From the NCBI GenBank assembly GCA_900321905.1, contig ONXZ01000079.1, positions 1 to 12,900 of the forward strand: a DNA stretch of 12,900 nucleotides. Direction: 5' to 3'. A program made the translations under genes and the position numbers. Below the pieces are notes generated by a model that had not been told where the DNA came from, made no database searches, and saw only the letters and a list, made by a program, of their open reading frames with translations. Source of the stretch: an uncultured Eubacteriales bacterium (lineage in GTDB: Bacteria > Bacillota > Clostridia > Oscillospirales > Acutalibacteraceae). Below are positions 12,066 through 12,900 of the stretch, piece after piece (position 1 is the stretch's first letter; each line of letters opens with the position of its first letter).

Positions 12066-12900
12066 TTATAATTCAACTTGTTCTGCGATGCAGTCGTCGA
12101 GTGCGCGGATAATCGCCTCTTTGTCCATACCTCTGCCGATGAACACAAGTTTGTTAACTCTGTCACCGTAAATCGGATGCCAAGCCTCGGCAATGTCGGG
12201 GTTCATACGCAGCACTTCGTTCCTGTCCTTTTCAGGGAAGCAGGCAATCCAGTAGCCGTCGTCAGTAGCGGTTTTCTGCTTGCCGCTCTGTTCAAAGATG
12301 AACGCAATGTTCGGCTCCTCGTTAATCCAGAACAGACCCTTTGCGCGGATAACTTCTTTCGGCCATCTTGCAAAAACAAAGTCCTCAAATTTCTTTTTGT
12401 CAAACGGCTTAACGTTCTGGTAAACAAAGGTCGAAATGCCGTATTCCTCAGCCTCGCCCTCCTCGTGGTGATGATGGTGATGGTGATGATGACCGCCGTG
12501 GTGTTCTTCGTGGTCATGGTCGTGATGATGTTCATGTTCATCGTGGTCGTGATGTTCATGATGGTGCTCATCGTGGTGGTCATGGTGGTCGTGGTGTTTT
12601 TCGAGGTCGTCAGAATTTTCGCCCTCTTCACGCTCCATTGCCTGAATCCAGCCGGCGCTTTCAAGAATCTTCTCGTAGTCAAATCTGCCTGTTGACAGGA
12701 TATCTTTAACGTCAACCTTACCGTAGTTTGTTTCAATAATCTTTGCAGTCGGTTGCAGCGCTCTGATAACTTCAAGCACCTCGTCGTGCTCTTTTTCGGT
12801 AACGTCGTCGACTTTGTTGAGCACGATTGTTGTGCAGTATTCAATCTGCTGAATCAGCAGGTTTTCAATATCGTCCTCGTCAAGATTGTCGTTCATCAGC
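12066..12900 (-). CDS. COG0523 (CobW/P47K)-family metal-handling GTPase, C-terminal part; N-terminus outside window
   Basis: G3E-family P-loop GTPase of the CobW/ZNG1/YeiR type, which delivers metals, often zinc, to target proteins or helps in cofactor insertion; cytoplasmic. The frame stays open past the right edge, so the Walker A, CxCC and switch regions are not visible. Visible parts are the G4 box NKVDD (12804-12818), the end of the GTPase domain (PTAKIIETNYGKVDVKDIL), and a His/Asp/Glu-rich insertion (12465-12596). The CobW_C domain follows, with TFVYQNVKPFDKKKFEDFVF, WPKEVIRAKGLFWI and the closing NKLVFIGRGMDKEAIIRALD. The internal Met at 12896 is not the start, since NKxD proteins of this family have about 150 residues before this point. 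The gene ends 4 bp from a strong terminator. Promoter and any Zur-type operator lie outside, so the metal is not proven. Confidence 0.92.
   Translation of the reverse strand, partial: LMNDNLDEDDIENLLIQQIEYCTTIVLNKVDDVTEKEHDEVLEVIRALQPTAKIIETNYGKVDVKDILSTGRFDYEKILESAGWIQAMEREEGENSDDLEKHHDHHDHHDEHHHEHHDHDEHEHHHDHDHEEHHGGHHHHHHHHHEEGEAEEYGISTFVYQNVKPFDKKKFEDFVFARWPKEVIRAKGLFWINEEPNIAFIFEQSGKQKTATDDGYWIACFPEKDRNEVLRMNPDIAEAWHPIYGDRVNKLVFIGRGMDKEAIIRALDDCIAEQVEL
12465..12596 (-). repeat. Low-complexity His-codon tract (metal-binding loop of the CobW-family protein)
   Basis: The 44 codons encode about 29 His mixed with Asp and Glu, ending in nine consecutive His. It lies between the GTPase and CobW_C domains, where COG0523 proteins commonly carry a His-rich metal-binding loop, but this one is long. 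CAC/CAT runs make the DNA repetitive and prone to length change. Confidence 0.9.

Noticed and set aside
12078..12695. Plus-strand open frame of 205 codons rich in Val/Met/Phe that looks like a membrane protein
   Set aside because: It is the antisense of the His-rich tract of the CobW-family gene: CAC/CAT/GAC codons read backwards give GTG/ATG/GTC. It has no ribosome binding site and no family match.

Overview
The window looks like a chromosomal segment of a Gram-positive Firmicute, probably a gut clostridium of the Ruminococcaceae/Oscillospiraceae type. The reasons are moderate GC by eye, AAAGGAG and GGCGGTGATT ribosome binding sites, near-consensus TTGACA/TATAAT promoters, compact U-tailed hairpin terminators, a YerB-family lipoprotein, a MATE pump, and secreted proteins with Ig-like and fibronectin-like tails. 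The genus call is inference. There are no phage, IS, CRISPR, tRNA or rRNA signatures.

Layout, left to right. (1) The 3' part of ilvE (branched-chain aminotransferase), ending in a terminator shared with the convergent next gene. (2) A divergent pair around 2011-2171: an XRE-type regulator with two HTH regions (minus strand) and a secreted Ig-like/FN3 protein (plus strand). The gap holds a consensus minus-strand promoter, a 20-bp palindrome at its predicted start site, and a perfect tandem 18-bp repeat carrying two TATAAT boxes. (3) A stand-alone PIG-L/LmbE-type deacetylase with its own promoter and terminator. (4) A MATE transporter whose last ~30 residues are out of frame. (5) A convergent YerB/DUF3048 lipoprotein. 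(6) A 320-bp non-coding region (7574-7896) full of dyads, hairpins and a response-regulator-type box. (7) An OmpR/PhoB response regulator and its sensor kinase, overlapping by 4 bp. (8) A membrane-anchored beta-helix surface protein with a 17-residue repeat stalk. (9) A hairpin-rich intergenic repeat, then the C-terminal part of a COG0523/CobW-family metal GTPase (minus strand) with a very long His-rich loop, running off the right edge.

The most informative observation is a promoter module present twice with identical geometry: TTTTAAT-R-TTCGTTTAA, then 11 bases, then TATTAT. One copy lies upstream of the two-component operon (7673-7706). The other lies just before the beta-helix gene (9873-9906), where it fits an activator site replacing the -35. 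The 11-bp spacing of the TTTAA half-sites suits an OmpR/PhoB-family regulator. The sequence therefore suggests that the two-component system controls itself and the neighbouring surface protein as one signal-to-surface module. The sensed signal and the ligand of the surface protein cannot be read from the sequence.
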